Source: Betaproteobacteria bacterium
GTDB taxonomy: Bacteria; Pseudomonadota; Gammaproteobacteria; Burkholderiales; Rhodocyclaceae
Length of the DNA: 64,000 bases
Direction of reading: 5' to 3'
NCBI GenBank assembly: GCA_016234745.1
Contig: JACRAR010000069.1
Coordinates: forward strand, 26,998-90,997
Positions 53,515 through 62,724 of the stretch are shown here, piece after piece. Below the pieces are notes generated by a model. It saw only the letters and a list, made by a program, of their open reading frames with translations. It searched no databases and was not told the origin of the DNA. The number at the start of each line of letters is the position of its first letter. The first letter of the stretch is position 1. The position numbers and the translations under genes were made by a program.

Positions 53515-54819
53515 ATGAATGCATTGCGTACCTTATTGCTATCCGGCTTTGCCTTGCTCGCATATTGCGCTGCTGCGCAGGCGGCACCGCAGGCCCAGGA
53601 ACTTGACCGCATCATCGCCGTGGTCAACGACGAAGTCATCACTCAATATGAATTGCGCTCGCGCCTGATCGCCGTGGAAAAGCAGCTGCGCTCCCAGGGT
53701 ACCCAGCTGCCGCCGCGTGACGTGCTGGAAAAGCAGCTTCTGGAACGCCTGATCCTGGACCGCATCCAGGTTCAGTTCGCCAAGGAGTCCGCGACCCGGG
53801 TCGAGGATTCCCAACTCGACGCTGCCCTGCGCCGCATCGCCGATTCCAACCGGATCAGCCTGACTGATTTCCGTGCCACCCTGGAAAAGGACGGCATCAC
53901 CTGGGCCAAGTTCCGCGAAGAAATTCGCGACGAAATGACGATTGCCCGGTTGCGCGAGCGCGAAGTGGAAAACCGCGTGAGCGTCTCGGAGGGCGAGATC
54001 GACAATTATTTGTCGAACCCGGACAGCCTGGCTGCCGCCAATGATGAAGTGCATCTGGCGCATATCCTGTTGCGCCTGCCGGAACAAGCCAGTCCCGAAC
54101 AATTGCTGCGCATCCGGGCACGTGCCGAGCAGGCTCTGGCGCAGTTGAAACGCGGTGACGATTTCGCCAAAGTTGCGGCCACTTTTTCGGACGCCTCGGA
54201 TGCGCTGAGCGGCGGCTCGATCGGTTCGCGTCCGCTCGACCGACTGCCCAATCTCTATGCTGAAACGGCGCAGAAGCTCAAGCCCGGCGAATTCAGCGAG
54301 ATTCTGCGCAGTCCAACCGCCCTACATATCGTCAAGCTCATCGAAAAGAGCGGCGGCAGCAAGGGCGCGCCGACACTGAAGCAATCGCGGGTGCGCCACA
54401 TTCTCATCAAGGTCAACGAACTGGTGCCGGAAGCGGAGGCGCGGCGCAAGGCCGTCGGACTCAAGGAACGGCTCGACAATGGCGCGGATTTTGCCGAATT
54501 GGCGCGCCTCAATTCGAATGACCTCTCCGCCTCCAAAGGCGGCGATCTGGGCTGGCTCTATCAGGGCGACACGGTGGCCGAGTTCGAAAAGGCCATGGAC
54601 GCCTTGGCGATCAACGAAATCAGCCCGCCGGTGCAGTCGCAGTTCGGCTTTCACATCATCCAGCTGCTGGAGCGGCGGGTCGAGGATGCCTCGCCCGAGC
54701 GCCGCCGTCTCCTCGCCCGCCAGGCCTTGCGCGAGCGCAAGGCAGACGAGGCCTATCAGGACTGGCTGCGCCAGATGCGCGACCGCGCCTACGTCGAATA
54801 TCGTCTAGAAGACCGCTGA
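53515..54819 (+). CDS. surA: Periplasmic chaperone/isomerase SurA
   Basis: Chaperone for outer-membrane barrel proteins, including LptD encoded just upstream. The 434-residue protein has a signal peptide ([23 protein letters not shown]), the SurA N-terminal domain ([21 protein letters not shown]), two parvulin domains ([14 protein letters not shown] and [11 protein letters not shown] starts) and a C-terminal helix. Length and order match E. coli SurA. Seven bases separate it from pdxA. Confidence 0.97.
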   Translation: MNALRTLLLSGFALLAYCAAAQAAPQAQELDRIIAVVNDEVITQYELRSRLIAVEKQLRSQGTQLPPRDVLEKQLLERLILDRIQVQFAKESATRVEDSQLDAALRRIADSNRISLTDFRATLEKDGITWAKFREEIRDEMTIARLREREVENRVSVSEGEIDNYLSNPDSLAAANDEVHLAHILLRLPEQASPEQLLRIRARAEQALAQLKRGDDFAKVAATFSDASDALSGGSIGSRPLDRLPNLYAETAQKLKPGEFSEILRSPTALHIVKLIEKSGGSKGAPTLKQSRVRHILIKVNELVPEAEARRKAVGLKERLDNGADFAELARLNSNDLSASKGGDLGWLYQGDTVAEFEKAMDALAINEISPPVQSQFGFHIIQLLERRVEDASPERRRLLARQALRERKADEAYQDWLRQMRDRAYVEYRLEDR

Positions 54820-54826
54820 GAGGGAC

Positions 54827-55762
54827 GTGAGTCGGGCAATTGTTGTCACTTCCGGCGAACCCGCTGGGATCGGGCCGGATCTTTGTCTGGCTATGGCTGG
54901 ACGTTGTTTCCCGCGGCAGTTGAAGATTCTGGGCGATTGCGAACTGCTGCGGCAACGCGCCCGCCTGCTCGGCCTGAATGCGGAACTGCTCGATATCCGA
55001 CATGTGCCGTTGCGCATACCCTGCGTGCCGGGCCGACTTGATCCGGGCAATGCTTCCTATGTCCTGGAGATGCTCGATATCGCAATTGCCGGATGTGTCT
55101 CTGGCGAATTCGCGGCGATGGTCACGGCGCCCCTGCACAAGGGCGTCATCAACGATGCCGGCATTCCCTTTACCGGACATACCGAATATCTTGCGGAAAA
55201 AACAGGCACGCCGCAGGTGGTGATGATGCTCGCCGGAGAGGGGTTGCGTGTCGCGCTGGCCACCACGCATCTGGCACTGAAGGACGTACCGGCGGCAATT
55301 ACCCGCGCCGGGCTGGAGACGACCCTGCGCATCCTGCATGCCGATCTGCGCAGCAAATTTGGCATCGCCAACCCCCGCATCCTGGTGGCCGGCCTCAACC
55401 CGCATGCGGGTGAAAGCGGACACATGGGCCGGGAAGAAATCGACGTCATCGCGCCGGTGCTGGAAAAGCTGCGCAGTGCCGAACATGGCGGCATGCAGCT
55501 GATCGGCCCGCTACCTGCCGACACCCTGTTCACGAAGCAGGTGCTGGCCGGCTCGGACGCCCAACTGGCGATGTATCACGACCAGGGACTGGGGGTCCTG
55601 AAGTATGCCGCGTTCGAAAGCGGCATCAACATCACTCTCGGTTTGCCGATCGTGCGGACCTCGGTCGACCATGGCACGGCGCTCGGCCTCGCCGCCACGG
55701 GGCGGGCCAATCCGCACAGCCTGATCGCAGCCATCGAAACCGCGATCAGTTTGACCCGATGA
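54827..55762 (+). CDS. pdxA: 4-hydroxythreonine-4-phosphate dehydrogenase
   Basis: NAD-dependent step of pyridoxal 5'-phosphate synthesis (DXP-dependent branch). The 311-residue protein has [14 protein letters not shown] at the N-terminus and the metal-binding histidines in [12 protein letters not shown] and in [14 protein letters not shown] and [12 protein letters not shown]. The start is GTG, with AGAGGGA just before it. Second-to-last of the conserved lptD-surA-pdxA-rsmA series. Confidence 0.97.
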   Translation: MSRAIVVTSGEPAGIGPDLCLAMAGRCFPRQLKILGDCELLRQRARLLGLNAELLDIRHVPLRIPCVPGRLDPGNASYVLEMLDIAIAGCVSGEFAAMVTAPLHKGVINDAGIPFTGHTEYLAEKTGTPQVVMMLAGEGLRVALATTHLALKDVPAAITRAGLETTLRILHADLRSKFGIANPRILVAGLNPHAGESGHMGREEIDVIAPVLEKLRSAEHGGMQLIGPLPADTLFTKQVLAGSDAQLAMYHDQGLGVLKYAAFESGINITLGLPIVRTSVDHGTALGLAATGRANPHSLIAAIETAISLTR

Positions 55763-55787
55763 TCCGCTGCAAGACGTCGCGACGCGG

Positions 55788-56573
55788 ATGAAGCACGTCG
55801 CACGCAAACGCTTCGGCCAGAACTTCCTGGTGTCCCAAGAGGTCATCTCCCGCATCATTTCCGCCATCGCGCCCCAACCTGGTGAAACCGTCATCGAAAT
55901 CGGCCCGGGACTCGGCGCATTGACGCAACCCTTGCTGGAACATGTCGAACATCTGCATGTCGTCGAGATCGACCGCGACCTCATCGCGCGACTGCGCGAA
56001 CGATTCACACCCTCGCGGCTCACCATCCATGAGGGCGATGCGCTCAAATTCGACTATGGGAGCCTGGCCACGTGCGAATCCAGACTGCGCATCGTGGGCA
56101 ACCTGCCCTACAACATCTCCACGCCACTGCTGTTCCATCTTGCCGAATATGCCGATCGGGTTGGCGACATGCACTTCATGCTGCAGAAGGAAGTGGTCGA
56201 CCGCATGGTATCCGCCCCGGGCGGTCGCGAATACGGGCGTCTGTCGGTCATGCTGCAATCTCGTTTCGCCATGGAGCGTCTGTTCCTGGTTCCACCCGAC
56301 GCGTTCGATCCGGTGCCGAAGGTAGCCTCGGCCATTGTGCGCATGACACCGCTGCCAGCTGCGGACCTGTCCGGCGTCAACCGCGACAAGTTTGCGCAAG
56401 TCGTGGCAGCCGCATTCGGCCAGCGCCGCAAGATGCTGCGCAACACATTAAGGGATCTGATCGACCCCGACGAACTCGCCGTGCTGGGAATCCGACCGAC
56501 CTGCCGTGCGGAAGAACTGAGCGTTGCCGACTACGTGCGGCTCTGCAATGCGCTCAAAGGAGTATCCTCGTAG
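55788..56573 (+). CDS. rsmA: 16S rRNA dimethyladenosine transferase RsmA (KsgA)
   Basis: Dimethylates A1518 and A1519 of 16S rRNA. The 261-residue protein shows HVARKRFGQNFLV at the N-terminus, the SAM site VIEIGPGLGALTQPLL, the catalytic NLPYNIS and the C-terminal FGQRRKMLRNTL. Length is as expected. The ATG at 55788 lies 26 bases after the pdxA stop. Confidence 0.97.
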   Translation: MKHVARKRFGQNFLVSQEVISRIISAIAPQPGETVIEIGPGLGALTQPLLEHVEHLHVVEIDRDLIARLRERFTPSRLTIHEGDALKFDYGSLATCESRLRIVGNLPYNISTPLLFHLAEYADRVGDMHFMLQKEVVDRMVSAPGGREYGRLSVMLQSRFAMERLFLVPPDAFDPVPKVASAIVRMTPLPAADLSGVNRDKFAQVVAAAFGQRRKMLRNTLRDLIDPDELAVLGIRPTCRAEELSVADYVRLCNALKGVSS

Positions 56574-56653
56574 CTGCGCAACCATTGCCGGCGCGAGGGC
56601 TACTGCAGGAACCAGGAATATTCAAAGATGAGTTCAGAGATGAGAACCTAATC

Positions 56654-56833
56654 ATGCTTACACCAGAGCAAAGAGCATGGGCAGAGGGGCATAAGGCAGG
56701 GCAGTTGCGTCAGCCTATGGACAACCCCTACGCGCCTGATTCGGATAACGCCAAGGCATGGCTCAAGGGCTATGGCGAGGGCAAGGAACTGCCGCAGAAA
56801 TTTCCTCCGAAATCGCGCGGATCAAACAATTGA
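56654..56833 (+). CDS. Ribosome modulation factor-like small protein
   Basis: A 59-residue frame, MLTPEQRAWAEGHKAGQ followed by a segment containing NPYAPDSDNAKAW and GYGEGKEL, resembling ribosome modulation factor-like (RMF/CrpP) proteins: two repeats of an aromatic-x-x-G-x-x-x-G helix separated by NPY. RMF drives 100S ribosome dimers in stationary phase; related peptides have other roles, so the function is only inferred. It starts 80 bases after rsmA and ends 22 bases before the acyl-CoA-binding protein gene. No strong ribosome-binding site is visible. Confidence 0.7.
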   Translation: MLTPEQRAWAEGHKAGQLRQPMDNPYAPDSDNAKAWLKGYGEGKELPQKFPPKSRGSNN

Positions 56834-56855
56834 ACTGCTGCATCAGTCATTTACC

Positions 56856-57107
56856 ATGAACCTTCAAGAAGAATTCGAGGCGGCAGTGGCGGCCTCAAAG
56901 ACGCTGGCGGAGCGTCCGGACAACATGACCTTGCTGCGCCTTTACGCACTCTACAAGCAGGGATCGGTTGGCGATGTTGCCGGCGAGCGTCCCGGCTTCA
57001 GCGATATGGTCGGTAGGGCAAAATTCGATGCCTGGGATGCACTCAAAGGCACGGCCAGGGAAGCGTCAATGCAGCAATACATCGACCTCGTCGAGTCGCT
57101 GAAATAG
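56856..57107 (+). CDS. Acyl-CoA-binding protein
   Basis: An 83-residue ACBP, a four-helix carrier of long-chain acyl-CoA esters. The family core is clear: EEFEAAVAASKTLAERPDNMTLLRLYALYKQGSVGDV and the KFDAWDALKG segment, including the ligand-binding tyrosine and lysine residues. Bacterial ACBP genes are found in a minority of proteobacteria. The ATG at 56856 gives the standard length. Confidence 0.93.
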   Translation: MNLQEEFEAAVAASKTLAERPDNMTLLRLYALYKQGSVGDVAGERPGFSDMVGRAKFDAWDALKGTAREASMQQYIDLVESLK

Positions 57108-57119
57108 CGTAAGACTTAG

Positions 57120-58814
57120 ATGGCAATTACTCCGCTCCGCCGCAGCGGTGCCCGGATCCTCGTAGACCAACTCGACGCGCAGGGTGTAGGTCACGTGTTC
57201 TGCGTGCCTGGCGAAAGTTTTTTGGCCGTGCTGGACGCATTGCACGACTCGGCCATCGCGCTGACCGTCTGCCGCCAGGAAGGCGGTGCGGCAATGATGG
57301 CCGAGGCCCAGGGCAAGCTCAGCGGTCGCCCGGGCATCTGCTTTGTCACCCGCGGCCCAGGTGCCACCAATGCCGCCGCCGGCGTCCATATCGCGCAACA
57401 GGATTCGACACCGCTGATTCTGTTTGTGGGACAAGTCGCGCGCGGCATGAGGGAACGCGAAGCCTTCCAGGAACTCGATTACCGGGCGGTATTCGGCAGC
57501 ATGGCCAAGTGGGTGGTCGAGATCGACGACCCAGGCCGCATTCCGGAACTCGTTTCGCGCGCGTTCCTGACCGCCATGTCGGGTCGTCCCGGCCCGGTGG
57601 TGGTCGCACTGCCGCAAGATATGCTGACCGAAGAAGTCTCTGTCGCTGATGCACTGCCCTGCTCAGTCCCACAGTCCTATCCGGGCGATACCGACATGAG
57701 CACGCTGCAGGAACTGTTGGCACAGGCAATCCGACCGCTGATGGTGCTGGGCGGTAGCCGTTGGTCTGCCGGAGCCGTTGCCAATGTCCGGGCATTTGCC
57801 GAACGTTTCACGCTGCCGGTCGCCTGCTCGTTTCGCCGGCAGATGCTGTTCGACCATGAACATGCCTGCTATGCCGGCGACATCGGCATCGGCATCAACC
57901 CCAAACTGGCTGAACGGATACGACAGGCTGACCTGCTGCTCCTGATCGGTGCCCGCTTCTCGGAGATGCCCTCGCAGGGCTATGCGCTGTTAGGAATTCC
58001 AACGCCCGTCCAGACGCTCGTGCATGCACATGCCGATGCCGGCGAACTTGGCAAGTTGTATCGGCCCGAACTGGCGATTCAGGCGACACCCGATGCCTTC
58101 ACAACCGCTCTCGCCCGGATACCCGCATCGACGGTCTTCCCCTGGATGAACTGGACGCAAGCAGCACGCCGGGACTACCTGGAATGGAGCGATCCGGTGC
58201 CGATCCGCATTCCCGGGCAACTTCAGATGGGCGAGGTCATGCAAACGCTCGCGGCCACGCTGCCGGCCGATACCATTTTGTGCAATGGCGCCGGCAACTT
58301 CGCTACCTGGGTGCACCGCTTCTGGCGCTTTCGCAACTACGGCACCCAACTGGCGCCCACCAGCGGGTCGATGGGTTATGGCGTGCCTGCGGCAATTGGC
58401 GCCAAGCGGCTGTTTCCCGATCGCACCGTCGTCGCCTTCGCCGGTGACGGGGACTTCATGATGCACGGCCAGGAATTGGCCACGGCCGTTCAGTACGGAC
58501 TGACTATCATCGTGATCCTGGTTGACAACGGCATGTTCGGGACCATACGCATGCACCAGGAACGCGAATACCCTGGCCGCGTGATCGGCTCGGCATTGCG
58601 CAACCCCGACTTCGCCGCACTCGCGCTGGCTTATGGCGCCTATGGCGAACGCGTCGAAACCACAGCGGAGTTTGCCCCGGCATTCAGGCGCGCCCTGGAC
58701 AGCGGCCGTCCAGCGGTGCTGCACTGCCTGCTTGATCCGGAGGCCATCACGCCGACCACAACCTTGAGCGGTCTCCGCGCAGCCAGCCTCCGGCGGGCGC
58801 AAATACAATCTTGA
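57120..58814 (+). CDS. Thiamine diphosphate-dependent enzyme, acetolactate synthase-like
   Basis: A 564-residue enzyme of the IlvB-like family with N-terminal Pyr domain (VFCVPGESFLAVLDAL, CRQEGGAAMMAEAQGKLSGRPG, with the catalytic glutamate), a central domain and a PP domain (GDGDFMMHGQELATAVQYG..IVILVDNGMFG, the GDG-to-N ThDP motif). The exact reaction (acetolactate synthase, benzoylformate or oxalyl-CoA decarboxylase-like) cannot be settled. It lies 12 bases after the acyl-CoA-binding protein gene, suggesting cotranscription. Confidence 0.9.
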   Translation: MAITPLRRSGARILVDQLDAQGVGHVFCVPGESFLAVLDALHDSAIALTVCRQEGGAAMMAEAQGKLSGRPGICFVTRGPGATNAAAGVHIAQQDSTPLILFVGQVARGMREREAFQELDYRAVFGSMAKWVVEIDDPGRIPELVSRAFLTAMSGRPGPVVVALPQDMLTEEVSVADALPCSVPQSYPGDTDMSTLQELLAQAIRPLMVLGGSRWSAGAVANVRAFAERFTLPVACSFRRQMLFDHEHACYAGDIGIGINPKLAERIRQADLLLLIGARFSEMPSQGYALLGIPTPVQTLVHAHADAGELGKLYRPELAIQATPDAFTTALARIPASTVFPWMNWTQAARRDYLEWSDPVPIRIPGQLQMGEVMQTLAATLPADTILCNGAGNFATWVHRFWRFRNYGTQLAPTSGSMGYGVPAAIGAKRLFPDRTVVAFAGDGDFMMHGQELATAVQYGLTIIVILVDNGMFGTIRMHQEREYPGRVIGSALRNPDFAALALAYGAYGERVETTAEFAPAFRRALDSGRPAVLHCLLDPEAITPTTTLSGLRAASLRRAQIQS

Positions 58815-58840
58815 ACTGCTTGCCACTGATTACAGCCGCC

Positions 58841-60145
58841 ATGCCCACGATCACCCCAGCCCAAACCGCCGCCCATGAACTGATCGACTTCATCGATGCC
58901 AGCCCCAGTCCCTGGCACGCCGTGGCGAGTGCCGAGGCGCGCCTGCTGGGGCAGGGTTTCGTCCGGCTGGAGGAGAACGAGCGTTGGCAACTTGCCGCAG
59001 GCGGGCGCTATTACGCAGTACGCGGCGGTGCATCGCTGATTGCGTTCGCACTCGGCAGTCGACCGCTGGCGGAAACCGGCTTTCGCATCGTAGGCGCCCA
59101 CACCGATTCGCCGGGACTGCGGCTCAAGCCCAAGGCGGCCATGGCCGGCGACGGTTTGGCACGCCTGGGCGTTGAAGTTTATGGCGGCCCGATACTGGCG
59201 ACTTTTACCGACAGGGATTTAAGTCTGGCCGGTCGAGTCGTGTTGCGCTCGACGATGGGCCAGGCAACACGGCTGCTGCGGTTCGAACAACCGCTGGTGC
59301 GCTTGCCCAATCTCGCGATACACATGAACCGGGACGTGAATGAACAAGGCCTCAAGCTCAACAAACAGACCGAACTGCCGCTAATCCTCGGTCTGGCGGG
59401 TGAAGACGAGGATGCGGAAGCGCGCTTGCGCAAGCTGTTGGCCGATGCCGTGCAGGTGGAAACGGCAGATCTCCTGAGTTGGGAACTGGCTGTCTATGAC
59501 GTGCAGAAGGGCTGCCTGTGGGGCGCGAACGAAGAGTTCCTCGCCGACGGTCAGCTGGACAATCTGGCGTCCACCTATGCCGCCCTCACCGCTCTCTTGG
59601 CGGCCGGGCAACCGACCGCCACCTGCGTGGCGGCTCTCTTCGACCACGAGGAGGTCGGCAGCGAGAGCGCCACCGGGGCTGGCGGCAGTTTCATCACGGA
59701 CATGCTGACGCGTATCGGGTTACAGACCGGACTGGACGAAGAGGACAGACGCCGCGCCATGGCGCGGAGTTTCTTGATCAGCGCCGACATGGCCCATGCC
59801 TACCAGCCGAATTTTCCGGCTGCCTACGACCCCGGTCACAAAGTGATGGTGAACGGCGGACCGGTCATCAAGACCAACGCCAATCAGCGCTACACCACCA
59901 CTGCGGAAACGGCGGCGCGCTTCATGGATTTTTGCAGGCAGGCCGGGGTGCCGTATCAGCAGTACGCACATCGCAGCGACCTGGGTTGCGGCAGTACCAT
60001 CGGTCCCAGGGTTGCGGCGCAACTGGGGGTCGCCAGCGTGGACGTCGGCTCGCCCATGTGGGCGATGCATAGCGCCCGCGAGAGCGCCGGTGTCCATGAC
60101 CACGCCTACATGATCGCCGCGCTGGTGGCCGCCTTCGGCAGTTGA
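58841..60145 (+). CDS. apeB: M18-family aminopeptidase (aspartyl aminopeptidase type)
   Basis: A zinc aminopeptidase of 434 residues. Metal-site segments GAHTDSPGLRLKPK, ALFDHEEVGSESATGAGG and the later SADMAHAYQPNFP are diagnostic of M18. It likely trims acidic N-terminal residues from peptides. The ATG at 58841 is preferred to a TTG at 58811, which adds ten unconserved residues. It starts 26 bases after the ThDP-enzyme gene. Confidence 0.93.
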   Translation: MPTITPAQTAAHELIDFIDASPSPWHAVASAEARLLGQGFVRLEENERWQLAAGGRYYAVRGGASLIAFALGSRPLAETGFRIVGAHTDSPGLRLKPKAAMAGDGLARLGVEVYGGPILATFTDRDLSLAGRVVLRSTMGQATRLLRFEQPLVRLPNLAIHMNRDVNEQGLKLNKQTELPLILGLAGEDEDAEARLRKLLADAVQVETADLLSWELAVYDVQKGCLWGANEEFLADGQLDNLASTYAALTALLAAGQPTATCVAALFDHEEVGSESATGAGGSFITDMLTRIGLQTGLDEEDRRRAMARSFLISADMAHAYQPNFPAAYDPGHKVMVNGGPVIKTNANQRYTTTAETAARFMDFCRQAGVPYQQYAHRSDLGCGSTIGPRVAAQLGVASVDVGSPMWAMHSARESAGVHDHAYMIAALVAAFGS

Positions 60146-60270
60146 AACCAGGGAACGCATCAGCAAGACATTGACAACGCCGTGGAACTGGCGAAAACCA
60201 AGACTTCCGAATTCATGCTCGCTGGTTGCCAGAACCAGTACCAAGGCCCGGTGCACTCGATGATCAACCC

Positions 60271-60308
60271 GGTAGCGATTCGTTGATCCAATCGATCCAA
60301 TCGCTACC
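60271..60308. terminator. Stem-loop between convergent genes
   Basis: GGTAGCGATT at 60271-60280 is complementary to 60299-60308, with an 18-base loop. It lies between the aminopeptidase and the reductase gene, whose stop codon is inside it. There is no T-run, so if it ends transcription it is a weak or factor-assisted terminator. Confidence 0.35.
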
Positions 60309-61386
60309 TGAGCACCGGGGAGAGATGGCTCTGGTCGAGGAATTTAGCGGCGTGGATGGTCGACTGCTGAATACCCTGGGCAACCAGTAATTCAATACAG
60401 GCATCGATCATCGGTGGAGGCCCGCACAAGTAGGTATGGCATTGGCTGAGTCGGTCGCCGAGAAGGGCGACAAGATGGTCGGGGATCAGTCCGCGCCTGC
60501 CGGACCATTCGCTCTCCGTCGGCTCGCCGGAGAGGATCGGAATGAAATCGAACCGGCCCGGCCATTGTCGCCCAATTTGTTCAAGCGTATCGAGCAGGTA
60601 AAGATCCTGCCGTGTCCGCGCCCCAAAAATCAGTGTCAGGTCACGCGGTTTGGTGGCTTTGCCCAACTCATTCTTCAGAATGGCAATGAGCGGCGCCAAA
60701 CCACTGCCGCCGGCGACACAGAGGACAGGCGCAGGAGCCGGACGCAGGTAAAAATCTCCGTACGGCCCCTGCAAGCTCAGCGTCATGCCAACGCGGGCTT
60801 GTTCGAAAAGCGCCTCCGTGAAATGGCCGCCGGGTACTTTGCGAATGAAAAACTCGACGCGTTGCGCGGTTTCGTCAGCGCCGGGACACGCGGCAAAGGA
60901 ATAGTTGCGGGAAACCATCTCGCCACTGCGCTTGCCGCGCAAGGACAGCTGCGCATACTGCCCGGGCGTGTATTCGATCGGGGCATCCAGGTCGAGGACA
61001 AGACGCAGGATGTCATGGGTCAGCGGATCAACTGCGGCAATCGTGCCCCGGCATTCCACCAGGGGATGCTCCAAACCCTCCCGCAAATCAACGCTGATCA
61101 CCACATCAGTCTTTGGAATGCTTTGGCAGGCCAGGATGTAGTTGTCGCGCAGTTCTTCTGCCGAGAGCAGATAGCTTTTGTCGGTCAATTCCCTGACCTT
61201 GCCCTCCAGCAAGCGACACTTGCACTCCCCGCATCCTCCTGCGCGGCAGTTATGCGGGAAGGCAATGCCCTGTTTCAAGACTCCCTGAAGCAGGGTCTCG
61301 GTCGCGGACAGGCGCACATCGAGGTCGGCCGGCCTGATCCGAAGCGTGTATTCGGCAGGGGATTTCTTGAACAGTTTGCCGAACAT
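60304..61386 (-). CDS. Ferredoxin-reductase electron transfer subunit (XylA/CymAb-like)
   Basis: A 360-residue protein that passes electrons from NAD(P)H to a hydroxylase. The N-terminal plant-type [2Fe-2S] domain has Cys47, Cys52, Cys55 and Cys87. The reductase part has the FAD motif RNYSFA (160-165), the NAD-binding GGSGLAP (226-232) and CGPPPMID. This ferredoxin-then-reductase order is that of xylene and p-cymene monooxygenase reductases. The ATG at 61386 is preferred over a longer frame, because it starts the ferredoxin domain. It lies 20 bases after the membrane hydroxylase gene, so the two form an operon. Confidence 0.92.
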   Translation of the reverse strand: MFGKLFKKSPAEYTLRIRPADLDVRLSATETLLQGVLKQGIAFPHNCRAGGCGECKCRLLEGKVRELTDKSYLLSAEELRDNYILACQSIPKTDVVISVDLREGLEHPLVECRGTIAAVDPLTHDILRLVLDLDAPIEYTPGQYAQLSLRGKRSGEMVSRNYSFAACPGADETAQRVEFFIRKVPGGHFTEALFEQARVGMTLSLQGPYGDFYLRPAPAPVLCVAGGSGLAPLIAILKNELGKATKPRDLTLIFGARTRQDLYLLDTLEQIGRQWPGRFDFIPILSGEPTESEWSGRRGLIPDHLVALLGDRLSQCHTYLCGPPPMIDACIELLVAQGIQQSTIHAAKFLDQSHLSPVLR

Positions 61387-61406
61387 CGAGAATGCGCTAT
61401 GCCAGC

Positions 61407-62573
61407 TCAGGAGTTGGCGGCCATGAGTTCCGGCATGCCGGACCGACGATTGGCCTCGGCAGCCAGTCGGAGTTCGCCCGGCGTGGCATGTTTGCGGTCC
61501 CACGCGATGAGCGCTGGCGCCATGAGCCGCTTGAAGAGCGGGGGGTACAACGCAATCAGCACCATCGTAATGTAGCCCCCCGGCAACATCGGTGCATTGG
61601 GGTAGGCATTCAATGTCCAGTAGGGGGCATCCGCTTCGGCATGATGATGGGAATGGCGTGCCAGGCTGTAGAGTACGTTCGAACTCATCCAGTGGTTGGA
61701 ATTCCAGGAGTGACGCGGCTGCACCGGCTTGCCCGGCTCGCGGACGAGCCCGTAATGTTCGAAGTAGTTGGTCAATTCGAGGAACTGCTTGCCGACGAAG
61801 ACCACCGCGAGCCAGAGCCCCACGCCTGCCCAGCCGGCGATGACGTAGGCCGCGAGAAACAGCAGGATGTTCTCCAGCATGCCGCGCATGAGCGGACTGA
61901 CCAGTGGATTCCAGATGGACTTGCCCAGTTTGACCATGCGCTCGCGCTCCAGTTGGTAGGCATGGGCATAGCCTTGCAGCGTTGAACGCACGGTAAACCC
62001 GTAAAAGCTTTCACCGCGCAGCGCCGTGGCGGGATCGTCAGACGTGGCCACTCGGACATGATGGCCATAAACGTGTTCGATCGCGAAGGTGGTGTCCGCC
62101 GTGAGGGCGAGCATCCAGCGTCCCATGAAAAGATCGAACGGTCGAGCGGTACGGTGCGTCAGCTCATGGCCGGCGACCGTGCCGCCGTAAGCATTCATGA
62201 TCGCCGCCGAGAGCGCACTGCCGAACCACATTCCGCCATGGCTTGTCGCAGCGCGGGCCGCCCGCAGATCGATGCCGAAGTGCTCGCCCACCCAGGCGCC
62301 ATAACCGAGAAAATCACCCGCGCCGATCAGCCATATCAAAGTGAAATTCATGATGAAAAGCAAAGGCAGGATGGTATACAGCGGCAGGTTGAGCAGAAAC
62401 CGCTGGCCCTTCAGCGGCTCGGACAAGTCGGGGGGCAAGACCCAGTCCCCCACAGTAAAGAGAATGACCGTGACGATAAAGGGAGCCGTGAGCCACCAGC
62501 CTCCCTGCATGAATGCCCAGATCGACAATGTCACGGAAACGGGCAACAACCAGCCTTTGATGTATTTGCTCAT
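61407..62573 (-). CDS. AlkB/XylM-type membrane diiron hydroxylase
   Basis: A 388-residue integral membrane hydroxylase. The three histidine boxes are intact: HELTH (136-140), EHVYGHH (166-172) and RHSHHHAEA (306-314), with NYFEHYG at 269-275; the third box differs from the alkane hydroxylase consensus LQRHSDHHA. About six helices. The family oxidises terminal carbons of alkanes or aryl-methyl groups. Pairing with a XylA-type reductase instead of rubredoxin points to the xylene/p-cymene type. An AGGAGG ribosome-binding site precedes the ATG at 62573; longer frames lack it. Divergent from an AraC regulator. Confidence 0.92.
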   Translation of the reverse strand: MSKYIKGWLLPVSVTLSIWAFMQGGWWLTAPFIVTVILFTVGDWVLPPDLSEPLKGQRFLLNLPLYTILPLLFIMNFTLIWLIGAGDFLGYGAWVGEHFGIDLRAARAATSHGGMWFGSALSAAIMNAYGGTVAGHELTHRTARPFDLFMGRWMLALTADTTFAIEHVYGHHVRVATSDDPATALRGESFYGFTVRSTLQGYAHAYQLERERMVKLGKSIWNPLVSPLMRGMLENILLFLAAYVIAGWAGVGLWLAVVFVGKQFLELTNYFEHYGLVREPGKPVQPRHSWNSNHWMSSNVLYSLARHSHHHAEADAPYWTLNAYPNAPMLPGGYITMVLIALYPPLFKRLMAPALIAWDRKHATPGELRLAAEANRRSGMPELMAANS

Positions 62574-62649
62574 GTCTTCCTCCTGTCTTTGGGTATCGAT
62601 TCCCCGGCGAAGCAATACTTGCCGCGGAACAAGATTTGTTGAGAGATGA

Positions 62650-62655
62650 ATATTA
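62650..62655 (-). promoter_or_regulatory. -10 element of the hydroxylase operon
   Basis: TAATAT on the minus strand, 77 bases before the hydroxylase start codon, is a good -10 hexamer. No matching -35 is seen 16-18 bases upstream (ACCGTA), which is typical of activator-dependent promoters. The proposed AraC boxes begin about 28 bp farther upstream. Confidence 0.45.
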
Positions 62656-62682
62656 CCGATCGAATACTCTTTTACGGTTTCC

Positions 62683-62714
62683 TTTGGTGACAATCGATTA
62701 GTCATTTAGTGACA
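62683..62714. promoter_or_regulatory. Direct repeats, likely AraC-type binding site
   Basis: TTTGGTGACA at 62683-62692 and TTTAGTGACA at 62705-62714 differ at one position and lie 22 bp apart, about two helical turns. This is how AraC-family activators contact tandem half sites. They are in the divergent gap between the hydroxylase operon and the araC-type gene (start 62725), so they could serve both activation and autoregulation. Confidence 0.65.
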
Positions 62715-62724
62715 TAATTGCCCC

